From NCBI RefSeq assembly GCF_902498995.1, contig NZ_CABVLY010000017.1:1-64000 (forward strand): a stretch of 64,000 nt of DNA, in the 5' to 3' direction. This document shows positions 10,240 through 18,302 of the stretch, in pieces; positions within the stretch are counted from its first letter, which is position 1; each line of letters opens with the position of its first letter. The notes under the pieces are model-generated. The model did not search any database. It saw only the letters and a list, made by a program, of their open reading frames with translations, and was not told the origin of the DNA. The position numbers and the translations under genes are program-made. The DNA comes from Burkholderia anthina (GTDB lineage Bacteria > Pseudomonadota > Gammaproteobacteria > Burkholderiales > Burkholderiaceae).

Positions 10240-10551
10240 ATGAGCAAACCGAGACGTGCAACCATCGTGTTTTACGATGAAGAAACCGAACAGGTTACGT
10301 TGTGCACTGTGTTTCGCAAGGACGTTCAGGCCGTCCTGGATCGCGAATTGAATGCAGGTGTCGGCATCACGATTCCGCCGCACGCAGAACCGAACGACGG
10401 TTGCTCGATTACCGATGAGGACGCGCGGCGTTTAGGCGGCATTGCACTGCTGATGCAGGCGGGCGTGCATCCGGAATTGCGCGAACGGCTCAAATTCGCG
10501 GAGGCAGATTCCGTCGACTGGTCCCCGGTTCGGCGCCCGGACACGGACTGA
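10240..10551 (+). CDS. Hypothetical protein, candidate immunity partner of the 9531 gene
   Basis: A 103-aa acidic, probably cytosolic protein beginning MSKPRRATIVFYDEETEQV. No domain was recognised and no signal or membrane segment is visible. The start at 10240 is supported by AGAGGA seven bases upstream, and it is one base after the previous stop, so the two genes are almost certainly cotranscribed and translationally coupled. Its composition is AT-richer than the backbone, like its partner. If the upstream gene is a toxin this would be the antidote; nothing in the sequence proves that. Confidence 0.6.
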   Translation: MSKPRRATIVFYDEETEQVTLCTVFRKDVQAVLDRELNAGVGITIPPHAEPNDGCSITDEDARRLGGIALLMQAGVHPELRERLKFAEADSVDWSPVRRPDTD

Positions 10552-10582
10552 AAAATGGCCACGTATTCGCCTTATGCCGTCG

Positions 10583-10666
10583 TGGTGATCCGCGGGGCTC
10601 GCCGGTTCGCTCGCATGGCTGGGGATGGCGCTTGCGGCTGCCGGGCAGCATCTCGTGATGGGGTAC
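10583..10666 (+). pseudogene. Decayed remnant of the EamA gene 3' end
   Basis: The codon frame ending at 10666 reads AGLAGSLAW then LGMALAAAGQHLVMGY. This joins two separated parts of the intact EamA protein (AGLAGSLAY near residue 225 and AWPGMALAAAGLYLVMRY at the end), so the copy has an internal deletion of about 50 codons at the shared SLA/ALA sequence. An in-frame TGA lies just upstream. It is a relic left on the right side of the 9531-10551 cassette. Confidence 0.65.
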
Positions 10667-10710
10667 TCACTCGCCGGCATTTCTCACATATCGAGACTGC
10701 ATCCCGATAA

Positions 10711-10798
10711 TTGACGCACATTTCACGCGACTTCTAGACTGCTTCGCATGACGCCGCGCTTCACGCGGCGCGACGATGCCGCGATCGTGCGCGGCATC
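10711..10798 (+). promoter_or_regulatory. Promoter and structured leader of the 10834 MFS gene
   Basis: TTGACG (10711-10716) and TAGACT (10735-10740) with an 18-base spacer form a fair sigma-70 promoter. Two perfect hairpins follow in the leader: a 7-bp stem at 10752-10770 and a 9-bp stem at 10775-10798. The start codon is 36 bases later with AGGAG before it. The stems may modulate expression; no known riboswitch was recognised. Confidence 0.5.
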
Positions 10799-10833
10799 CG
10801 CCCGTCCCGCGAGACGATCCAGGAGACAAGCCG

Positions 10834-12141
10834 ATGCATGCTGCCGCTTCGCAGTTGCACGCCGCGACGATGCGGCGCCTGAACCTGCGCCTCATTCCGT
10901 TCCTGATGCTGCTGTACCTCGTCGCGTACATCGACCGCTCGAACATCTCGGTCGCGGCGCTGCAGATGAACGCGGATCTCGGCCTCAGCGCACAGATGTA
11001 TGGCCTCGGCGCGGGGCTGTTCTACGTCACGTACATCATCTTCGAAGTACCGAGCAATCTGTTCCTCGCGCGTGTCGGCGCACGCCGCTGGATCGCACGC
11101 ATCATGGTCACGTGGGGTATCGTCGCGGCCGGGATGAGCGCGGTGCATACGCCGGGCCAGCTCTATGCGATGCGCCTGCTGCTGGGCGCGGCCGAAGCGG
11201 GGTTCACGCCGGGCATCATCTATTACCTGTCCGCGTGGTATCCGCAAAGCGATCGCGCACGGGCGATGTCGTTCTTCTACATCGGCGCGACGCTCGCGTC
11301 GGTGATCGGGTTGCCGCTGTCCGGCGCGTTGCTGAACCTGAACGGCGTGCTCGGCGTCGAAGGCTGGCGCTGGCTGTTCCTGCTCGAAGGCGTGCCGGCG
11401 TTGCTGCTCGGGATCGTCGTATGGCGGAAGCTGCCCGATACGCCCACGCATGCCCGCTGGCTGCCGGCCGACGAGCGCGCATGGCTCGAAGCCACGCTGC
11501 GCGCCGGTGCGCCGCACGAGCATCTGTCGCACGGCGCTGCATTGCGGCGGGCGTTCGGCGACGGCAAGGTATGGGCGCTGGCGGCGTTCTGGCTGTTGCA
11601 GGCCTTCGGCACAATAGGCCTCACGCTGTTCCTGCCGCTGCTCGTGAAGAGCCTGTCGGCGCAATCGAGCTTCGCGGTCGGCAGCCTGTCCGCACTGCCG
11701 TTCCTGTTCGCGTGCATCGCGATGTATCTGAACGGCCGGCATTCGGATCTCGGCGGCGAGCGTGCGCTGCATCTCGGCGTGCCGATGCTGCTGGCCGGTG
11801 CGCTGCTCATCGGTGCGATCTATACGCCCGCGCTGCCCGTTGCGTATGCATTGCTCGTGTTCGCGGTCGGGTTCAACTGGGCCACGACGCCGGTGTTCTG
11901 GGCGGTGACGACCGAATACGTGTCGGGCCTCACGGCCGCCGCGTCGATCGCGCTGATCAACGCGGTCGCGAACATCGCGGGGCTTGCGCTGCCGCCGGTG
12001 ATGGGACACATCAAGGACGTCACGCATTCGTACGATCTCGCGCTGCTGCTGGTCGCCGTGGCGCTGCTCGCCGGCGGCGTGCTCGGGTTGCGGATCGCGT
12101 CACGGCGCGCGATGCCGATGGCCGCGCGGCGTGCGGGATGA
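10834..12141 (+). CDS. MFS transporter, anion:cation symporter (ACS) family
   Basis: A 435-aa, 12-helix inner-membrane protein. It carries the ACS-type start (LNLRLIPFLMLLYLVAYIDRSNI), the GAAEAGFTPGIIYYLSAWYP motif after helix 4 and WGIVAAGMSAVH. ACS carriers import organic anions such as tartrate, phthalate or sugar acids with protons. There is no catabolic gene next to it that would tell the substrate. The start at 10834 has AGGAG eight bases upstream. It converges on the membrane-protein gene at 12189. Confidence 0.88.
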   Translation: MHAAASQLHAATMRRLNLRLIPFLMLLYLVAYIDRSNISVAALQMNADLGLSAQMYGLGAGLFYVTYIIFEVPSNLFLARVGARRWIARIMVTWGIVAAGMSAVHTPGQLYAMRLLLGAAEAGFTPGIIYYLSAWYPQSDRARAMSFFYIGATLASVIGLPLSGALLNLNGVLGVEGWRWLFLLEGVPALLLGIVVWRKLPDTPTHARWLPADERAWLEATLRAGAPHEHLSHGAALRRAFGDGKVWALAAFWLLQAFGTIGLTLFLPLLVKSLSAQSSFAVGSLSALPFLFACIAMYLNGRHSDLGGERALHLGVPMLLAGALLIGAIYTPALPVAYALLVFAVGFNWATTPVFWAVTTEYVSGLTAAASIALINAVANIAGLALPPVMGHIKDVTHSYDLALLLVAVALLAGGVLGLRIASRRAMPMAARRAG

Positions 12142-12188
12142 ACGTACGGGATTCGCGGGTGAGCACGGTCCGCCGTGCCGACCAGACG

Positions 12189-12902
12189 TCACGCGCGCTT
12201 GGCCGCCTTCGCCATCGTTCGATGCAGCAGCACGAGCTCGATCAGTTCGACCTGATAGACGTAGCGCGACTGGACCACCTTCAACGCCATCGAGCCGACG
12301 GATAGCCCGAAGACCAATGCAATGCCCCATACGATGGCGGTATTCAGGAAATTTCCGGAAACGAATCCGCTTGTCAGCGTACTCTGCAACCACGGCAAGC
12401 CACCGGCGTCCTTGATGTTCGAGAGCGTCACGGCAAGCAGCGCATAGGCGGCCGTTCCGCCGCCGAAGAACGACACGGCGCGCGCGTCGAGGCGCTTCAC
12501 CTTGAGTTGCAGGACGTGCCGCGCATACTCGAGCGTGCTGTCGTCGTAGCCGGCCAGCAGCAGCGCATGCTTCTCGTCGGTCTCCACCTCGCGCGTGATG
12601 GTGTTCAGCGTTTCCGATTTCCAGCGAAACATCTGGACGATGCCGGCGACGGGTTCGACGATGAGGGAGAGCAGGCTGAACAAGACCGTCAGTACGTAGA
12701 ACACGATGGCGACGTGCTGCTGCAACGGTGCCGGGGCCGCCTTGTGCCAGAGCGCCAATGCGCCGAGCAGCACGAAGCAGACGCCGCCTCCCGCGAGCAG
12801 AAGTCGCGCCGCTTTGCGTGCCCGTTCCATCGACACGCCTTTTGCGGGGCGGTAGGGTTCGCACTTCGACAGCACTTTCAGTACGTCGGTGATCTTTGAC
12901 AT
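12189..12902 (-). CDS. Hypothetical integral membrane protein
   Basis: A 237-aa protein of unknown family. After a basic N-terminal stretch it has four clear hydrophobic segments: LLLAGGGVCFVLLGALAL, VAIVFYVLTVLFSLLSLI, VSFFGGGTAAYALLAVTL and TAIVWGIALVFGLSVGSMAL, with a soluble acidic loop between the second and third. The start at 12902 follows GGAG at a spacing of six bases; an upstream ATG at 12920 is possible. It is divergent from the sulfatase gene, 284 bases away, with no strong motif seen between them. No function is proposed. Confidence 0.7.
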   Translation of the reverse strand: MSKITDVLKVLSKCEPYRPAKGVSMERARKAARLLLAGGGVCFVLLGALALWHKAAPAPLQQHVAIVFYVLTVLFSLLSLIVEPVAGIVQMFRWKSETLNTITREVETDEKHALLLAGYDDSTLEYARHVLQLKVKRLDARAVSFFGGGTAAYALLAVTLSNIKDAGGLPWLQSTLTSGFVSGNFLNTAIVWGIALVFGLSVGSMALKVVQSRYVYQVELIELVLLHRTMAKAAKRA

Positions 12903-13186
12903 CGGGTCTCCAGGGTGCATTGGGTGATCGGGATGCTTCCGCCCGCCGTGTGTGCGACGTGCGTTTCGAGCGCGATCCGGTTGCTCGTTTTCGTCGCGGC
13001 GTGCGACGGGATGATGCGTCGCGGATTCCGTCATTCATCTCGAAATGGGTGCGGCCCGGTGCGGATGGACGCCATCGGACCCGCGTGCATATTCCCGCAT
13101 CCCGTTAGCATGTGACGAATCCGACTTTGGGCGCCGCGCGGGCGACGCTAAGATCGCCGATCCCGTAGATCGAGCGATCCACAACA

Positions 13187-15136
13187 ATGAAAAAGTCCGC
13201 TTCGCCCTTGCTTGCCTTCCGTTTCCGTGTAGTGTGCACCGCGGTCGCCGGTGCGCTGTCGCTGGCATCGTGCGGCGGCGTCGACAGCGATCCGCCGCCG
13301 CAGGCCAGTGCGACGCCCGAAGCCAGACGCCCGAACATCCTGTACATCATGGCCGACGATCTGGGCTACTCCGATATCCACGCGTTCGGCGGCGAGATCA
13401 ACACGCCGAACCTGGACGCGCTCGTCGCATCGGGCCGCATCCTGTCGAACCACCACACCGGCACGGTGTGCGCGATCACCCGCGCGATGCTGATTTCCGG
13501 CACCGATCACCACCTGGTCGGCGAAGGCACGATGGGTGTGCCGACCGACGAGCGGCGCGGGCTGCCGGGCTACGAGGGCTACCTGAACGACCGCGCGCTG
13601 TCGTTCGCACAACTGCTGAAGGACGCCGGCTATCACACGTATATCGCGGGCAAGTGGCACATCGGCTCGGGGATCGTCGGCAGCACGGCGGGCAGCGGGC
13701 AGACGCCGGACCAATGGGGCTTCGAGCACAGCTACGTGCTGCTCGGCGGCGCGGCGACGAACCACTTCGCGCACGAGCCGGCCGGTTCGTCGAACTACAC
13801 GGAAGACGGTCGCTACGTGCAGCCAGGCCAGCCCGGACAGCCGGGCGGTACGGGCGGCAGCCCGGCCGTGTTCTATTCGACGGATTTCTACACGCAGAAG
13901 CTGATCTCGTACATCGATGCGAACAAGCAGGACGGCAAGCCGTTCTTCGCCTACGCGGCCTACACGTCGCCACACTGGCCGCTGCAGGTGCCCGACCCGT
14001 GGCTGCACAAATACGCGGGCGTGTACGACGCCGGCTACGACGCGATCCGCAACGCACGGATCGCGCGGCAGAAGGCGCTCGGCCTGATTCCCGCCGACTT
14101 CAAGCCGTTCGACGGCCTGCCCGAAACGACGGCGGCGTCGCCGGCGACGGCGAACGACGGCACCGCCGGCGCGAAGTACATCAGCGCCGTGCATTCGGCC
14201 GCCGACGGCTACAGCGACTACGGCATCGGCAAGGTCGACAAGCTGTGGTCGAGCCTGAGCCCGGCCGAGCGCAAGGCGCAGGCGCGCTACATGGAGATCT
14301 ATGCGGGGATGGTCGAGAACCTCGACTACAACATCGGCCTGCTAATCCAGCATCTGAAGGACATCGGCGAATACGACAACACGTTCATCATGTTCCAGTC
14401 GGACAACGGCGCGGAAGGCTGGCCGATCGACTCCGGCGCGGACCCGACGGCGACCGACACCGCGAACGCACAGGAGCCGACCTACTCCGCGCTCGGCACC
14501 GACAACGGCAAGCAGAACGCGCAGCGGCTGCAATACGGGCTGCGCTGGGCCGAGGTGAGCGCGACGCCGTTCCGCCTCACGAAGGGCTATTCGGCCGAAG
14601 GCGGCGTGTCGACGCCGACGATCGTTCACCTGCCGGGCCAGACGCAAGCGTTGCCGACGCTGCGCGCGTTCACGCACGTGACGGACAACACTGCGACGTT
14701 CCTCGCGGTCGCGGGCGTCACGCCGCCGTCGCAGCCGGCGCCGCCGCTGGTGAACACGCTGACGGGCGTCGACCGGAACAAGGGCAAGGTGGTCTACAAC
14801 AACCGCTACGTGTATCCGGTGACGGGCCAGTCGCTGCTGCCGGTGCTTACCGGCTCGGCCAGCGGTGAAGTGCATACGACGCCGTTCGGCGACGAAGCGT
14901 ATGGCCGCGCGTATCTGCGCAGCGCCGACGGCCGCTGGAAGGCATTGTGGACCGAGCCGCCGCTCGGCCCGCTCGACGGGCACTGGCAGCTTTACGACCT
15001 CGCGGCGGATCGTGGCGAGACGACCGACGTGTCGGCGCAAAATCCGTCGGTGGTCAGCACGCTGGTCGACCAGTGGAAGACCTACATGAGCAACGTCGGC
15101 GGTGTCGAGCCGCTGCGTCCGCGCGGCTACTACTGA
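13187..15136 (+). CDS. Lipoprotein sulfatase (formylglycine-dependent arylsulfatase family)
   Basis: A 649-aa exported sulfatase that would hydrolyse sulfate esters. The N-terminus is a lipoprotein signal peptide with lipobox LASC, so the mature protein is probably membrane-anchored on the periplasmic side. The metal-binding motif NILYIMADDLGYSD is intact. The residue converted to formylglycine is Cys95 in GTVCAITRAMLISG. The usual C-x-P-x-R signature is altered: Pro is replaced by Ile at position 97, while Arg99 and the downstream SG are kept. The next gene, 10 bases downstream, encodes a formylglycine-generating enzyme, which strongly supports Cys95 being modified. The protein is longer than many arylsulfatases, with a Gly/Pro-rich insert near residue 215. 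Confidence 0.88.
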   Translation: MKKSASPLLAFRFRVVCTAVAGALSLASCGGVDSDPPPQASATPEARRPNILYIMADDLGYSDIHAFGGEINTPNLDALVASGRILSNHHTGTVCAITRAMLISGTDHHLVGEGTMGVPTDERRGLPGYEGYLNDRALSFAQLLKDAGYHTYIAGKWHIGSGIVGSTAGSGQTPDQWGFEHSYVLLGGAATNHFAHEPAGSSNYTEDGRYVQPGQPGQPGGTGGSPAVFYSTDFYTQKLISYIDANKQDGKPFFAYAAYTSPHWPLQVPDPWLHKYAGVYDAGYDAIRNARIARQKALGLIPADFKPFDGLPETTAASPATANDGTAGAKYISAVHSAADGYSDYGIGKVDKLWSSLSPAERKAQARYMEIYAGMVENLDYNIGLLIQHLKDIGEYDNTFIMFQSDNGAEGWPIDSGADPTATDTANAQEPTYSALGTDNGKQNAQRLQYGLRWAEVSATPFRLTKGYSAEGGVSTPTIVHLPGQTQALPTLRAFTHVTDNTATFLAVAGVTPPSQPAPPLVNTLTGVDRNKGKVVYNNRYVYPVTGQSLLPVLTGSASGEVHTTPFGDEAYGRAYLRSADGRWKALWTEPPLGPLDGHWQLYDLAADRGETTDVSAQNPSVVSTLVDQWKTYMSNVGGVEPLRPRGYY

Positions 15137-15146
15137 GGACGACGCG

Positions 15147-16196
15147 ATGCGGTTCCGGTTCTGGACGCTCGGCGCGGCGCTCGCGGCCACGCTGTTCGCC
15201 GCCGCGTTCGCGGTCGGTTATGCGAATCCGCCGGGCGCGCCGGGCGGTGCGTTCGATGACGCGAATCGCGGCCGCACGCTCGCGCCGCTGGGCTCGGAGC
15301 GGCAGTGCGAGCGCTATTCGGGGTTGCCGGCAAAGTGGCGCGACGATCCCGAAGCCGGGATGGTGCACCTGAGTGGCGGCGCGTTCGTGTTCGGCAGCAC
15401 GCGCGGCTATGCGGACGAGCGTCCGGTCGGCGACGGCAAGACGCGCGTCGGCGGCTTCTGGATCGACCAGACCGACGTGACGATCGCGCAGTTCGCCGCA
15501 TTCGTGCAGGCGACCGGCTACGTGACCGAAGCCGAGCAGCAGGGCGGCGCGGCGGTGTTCCATGTGCCGACGCGCGACGAGCTGAATGCACGCGACCTCG
15601 CATGGTGGACGTGGGTGAAGGGCGCGTCGTGGCGCACGCCGCGCGGCCCCGGCAGCACCGTCGACGGGCTCGGCAACCTGCCCGTCACGCTCGTCACGCA
15701 GCGCGATGCGCTCGCGTACGCACACTGGCTCGGCCGCGACCTGCCGACCGAAGCCGAATGGGAATACGCGGGCAAGGCCGGCCGCGACGACGCGTCGCTC
15801 GATGCGGCGCCGCGCGACGCGAACGGCACGCCGGCCGCGAACTATTGGCAGGGCGCGTTTCCGGTGCTCGACACGGCCGAGGACGGTCATGCGGGGCTGG
15901 CGCCGGTCGGCTGCTACGCGGCGAACGGCTTTCGTCTCTACGACATGATCGGCAACGCATGGGAATGGACGAAGGATGCCTACACGGGGCCGCACCAGTC
16001 GCATACGAACGGCGACACGGCAGCCGTCGCCCCGCCGACGCGCCGGCACGATACGCCGATGGTGATCAAGGGCGGCTCGTTCCTGTGCTCGCGCGACTAC
16101 TGCGTGCGCTATCGCGCATCGTCGCGCGAACAGCAGGAAGCCGATCTCGGCGCATCGCACATCGGGTTCCGCACGATTCTGAGGGATGCGTCATGA
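15147..16196 (+). CDS. Formylglycine-generating enzyme (SUMF1/FGE family), exported
   Basis: A 349-aa FGE-sulfatase-family protein that oxidises the sulfatase cysteine to formylglycine. The copper-binding active-site pair is present: Cys314 and Cys319 in GGSFLCSRDYCVRYR, with the same five-residue spacing as in human FGE. Other family motifs are PVTLVTQRDALAYAHWLG, LPTEAEWEYAG and IGNAWEWTKD. A hydrophobic N-terminus (LGAALAATLFAAAFAVGYA) is a signal peptide or anchor, so modification would happen at or outside the inner membrane, where the sulfatase also goes. The start at 15147 has GAGGA seven bases before it. The stop overlaps the next start as ATGA. Confidence 0.88.
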   Translation: MRFRFWTLGAALAATLFAAAFAVGYANPPGAPGGAFDDANRGRTLAPLGSERQCERYSGLPAKWRDDPEAGMVHLSGGAFVFGSTRGYADERPVGDGKTRVGGFWIDQTDVTIAQFAAFVQATGYVTEAEQQGGAAVFHVPTRDELNARDLAWWTWVKGASWRTPRGPGSTVDGLGNLPVTLVTQRDALAYAHWLGRDLPTEAEWEYAGKAGRDDASLDAAPRDANGTPAANYWQGAFPVLDTAEDGHAGLAPVGCYAANGFRLYDMIGNAWEWTKDAYTGPHQSHTNGDTAAVAPPTRRHDTPMVIKGGSFLCSRDYCVRYRASSREQQEADLGASHIGFRTILRDAS

Positions 16197-16993
16197 AGCG
16201 CGGAGGGTGGGCCATTGCCGCAGGGTTGATCATTGCGTGCGGCGTCATGCGTCCGGCGTGGGCAGAATCCGCCGCGCCCGCGGTGCGCGTCGGCGTGACG
16301 CGCGGCGTGCATGCGGCAATCCTCGACGAGGTGAAACGCGTCGCCGCGGCGCGCGGGTTGGCCGTCGACGTCGTCGCATTCGACGACGCATCGCGCATCG
16401 ATACCGCGCTTGCCGGCGGCAGCATCGACGCGGCGAGCTTCGAGGATGCCCAGCGCCTGAGCGCCACGCGCGCGGCGAAAGGCTATGCGCTGACCGCCGT
16501 CGCGCCGACCGTCACATTGCCGATGGCGCTTTATTCGCGCAAGCTGAAGAACCTGAACGAACTGCAGCCCGGCGCGACGGTCGCGCTTCCCGCCGATCCG
16601 CGCGGGATGGCGCGCGCGCTCGTGCTGCTGCAGAACGACACGCTGGTGACGCTGCGCGAACAGGCCGGCCTGCATGCGACGCTGCGCGACGTGACCGGCA
16701 ACCGGCTCGCGCTGAAATTCGTCGCGCTGCGCCGCGACCGGCTTCATGCGGCGCTCGATTCGGCCGTGTTCGTCGCGATCGACAGCGACGACGCCACGCG
16801 CATGGGCCTTCAACCGGCGCGCGACAGCATCAACCTCGAGGACGCCCGCTCGCCGTATGCGAACGTGTTGACCGTGCGCGATGCCGATCGCGCGAAGCCG
16901 TGGGTCGCGCAGCTCGTCGCCGCGTATCACTCGGACGACGTCGCGCATTTCATCCTGACGCGCTACCAGGACTCGGTGCGGCGGCCGTGGTAG
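16193..16993 (+). CDS. MetQ/NlpA-like or NMT1-like periplasmic binding protein
   Basis: A 266-aa protein with a cleavable signal peptide (AAGLIIACGVMRPAWA then ESA). The mature part starts VRVGVTRGVHAAILDEVKRVAA and has DAASFEDAQRL and LYSRKLKNLNEL, which matches the NlpA/MetQ type of ABC solute-binding proteins. These bind methionine, sulfonates or related compounds, but the permease and ATPase genes are absent here. No lipobox is seen. It overlaps the FGE gene by four bases (ATGA), so it belongs to the sulfatase operon and might bind a desulfated product or a sulfur compound. Confidence 0.7.
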   Translation: MKRGGWAIAAGLIIACGVMRPAWAESAAPAVRVGVTRGVHAAILDEVKRVAAARGLAVDVVAFDDASRIDTALAGGSIDAASFEDAQRLSATRAAKGYALTAVAPTVTLPMALYSRKLKNLNELQPGATVALPADPRGMARALVLLQNDTLVTLREQAGLHATLRDVTGNRLALKFVALRRDRLHAALDSAVFVAIDSDDATRMGLQPARDSINLEDARSPYANVLTVRDADRAKPWVAQLVAAYHSDDVAHFILTRYQDSVRRPW

Positions 16994-17982
16994 CCGACTA
17001 CCGCCTCGCGTGCAATGCGTGCGGACGCTGTTGCAACAGCGCGCCGACGCTGTCGCTGCGCGAGCTGTTCCGGCATCGTCACCGTTTCGTCGGGGCGCTG
17101 ACGATCCATCGCGTGCCAAAGCGGCGGGTCGGCGAACGATCGCACACGAGCGGACGCGAGCACGCGTTCGATGCGGATGACGTCGCCGCCTGCGATGCGC
17201 TCGCGAACCGGTTGTTCCACCGCACGCACGGCGCGGGCGACGAATGGATCGCATTGACGCTGCAAGGCTACGACTATCCGTCGCTCGGCCGGTGCCCCGC
17301 GCTGGCCGACGACGGCCGTTGCAGCGTGCATGCGAGCAAGCCGTCGATCTGCGGTGCGGTGCCGCTCGATCCGATGCTGCCTGACCGGTTGCAATCGCGC
17401 GTGCTCGCCGGGCGGCGCGACGAGACGGCCTGGCTCGGCGCGAACTGCATCGTCGGCGCGGACGGCGGCACGGCTTCGGCCGATGCGACGCCGGCGATAC
17501 CGCTGGTCACGGCGGGGCAGGTCGCGGATCGCGCGGCGCTCGACACGTTTCGCGATGCGCTCGTGTTCGAGCGCGCGGTGTGGCGCGACGCGGTGTTCGC
17601 ATCGCTGATCGACGGCGGCCCGCAAGTACGCGCGGCATTGTCGCGGCTTGCGCCCGGCGGCTACCTGACGATGTCGATCGTGCCGGTGCTGCTCGCGGCC
17701 GCATCGATCTCCGCGCAGTGCCGCATGCTGTGCGTCGATTTCATCGACGCGCAGCGCGCGTTGATCGACGTACGTATCGAAGCGGCACTCGCGCGCCGGC
17801 GTCTCGACGACCGGCCGGCGACCCGCGAGTTGCGCGGTTTCGCGGAGGCACTCGAACGCGCGCGACACGCGCTCGCAGCGATGCCCGCAACCACGGAAAC
17901 CCCGACGCGCACGCACGCCGATGCCCCACGCATCGACGCGTGGCTCGCCGATCGACACGATCCCGTCAAACTCACCGCGTGA
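16987..17982 (+). CDS. YkgJ-type zinc/iron-chelating cysteine-cluster protein
   Basis: A 331-aa protein beginning with GTG at 16987, which overlaps the previous gene by seven bases. Near the N-terminus it has CNACGRCCNSAP, and further on GRCPALADDGRCSVHASKPSICGAVPLD. Together these form the conserved cysteine set of the YkgJ/FliB-like family, thought to bind zinc or an Fe-S cluster. The biochemical role of the family is not settled. An AGGA lies upstream but at a long spacing. It is the last gene of the sulfatase cluster; a metal-cofactor or redox role in that pathway is possible but not shown. Confidence 0.75.
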   Translation: MVADYRLACNACGRCCNSAPTLSLRELFRHRHRFVGALTIHRVPKRRVGERSHTSGREHAFDADDVAACDALANRLFHRTHGAGDEWIALTLQGYDYPSLGRCPALADDGRCSVHASKPSICGAVPLDPMLPDRLQSRVLAGRRDETAWLGANCIVGADGGTASADATPAIPLVTAGQVADRAALDTFRDALVFERAVWRDAVFASLIDGGPQVRAALSRLAPGGYLTMSIVPVLLAAASISAQCRMLCVDFIDAQRALIDVRIEAALARRRLDDRPATRELRGFAEALERARHALAAMPATTETPTRTHADAPRIDAWLADRHDPVKLTA

Positions 17983-18047
17983 CCACGGCGGCACGTCACG
18001 CGTGTCTTACACTTGGCGCTCTTGCAATCGTCTCCGACGGAGCGCGC

Positions 18048-18302
18048 ATGGATGCATCGACCTTCATTTTCCGCGCCGGGCAATACGACGACGAATTCCA
18101 TCGCCTCGATCGGCGGATCGCGGACATGGCGCGCGCGACGCCCGGCTATCTCGGCGAGGAGACGTGGGAGAACGCCGAGGCGGGACTGATCCAGAACGTC
18201 TACTACTGGGAATCGGAGGCAGCGCTGCGGCAGTTGATGCAGCATCCCGCGCATCAAAGCGCTTCGACCAGCAACCGGTTGCTCTTCCCGCAATACTCGT
18301 GA
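18048..18302 (+). CDS. Antibiotic biosynthesis monooxygenase (ABM) domain protein
   Basis: An 84-aa protein with the small ferredoxin-like ABM fold: FIFRAGQYDDEFHRLDRRIADMARATPGYLGEETW then YYWESEAALRQLMQHPAHQ. Such proteins are cofactor-free monooxygenases or small-molecule binding proteins; the substrate is unknown. Its last 49 bases overlap antisense with the 3' end of the LysR gene that runs toward it, so the two genes may interfere transcriptionally. Confidence 0.75.
   Translation: MDASTFIFRAGQYDDEFHRLDRRIADMARATPGYLGEETWENAEAGLIQNVYYWESEAALRQLMQHPAHQSASTSNRLLFPQYS

Noticed and set aside
10752-10798. Two leader hairpins of the 10834 MFS gene as a riboswitch
   Set aside because: They are simple stems without a conserved aptamer pattern; kept only as leader structure.
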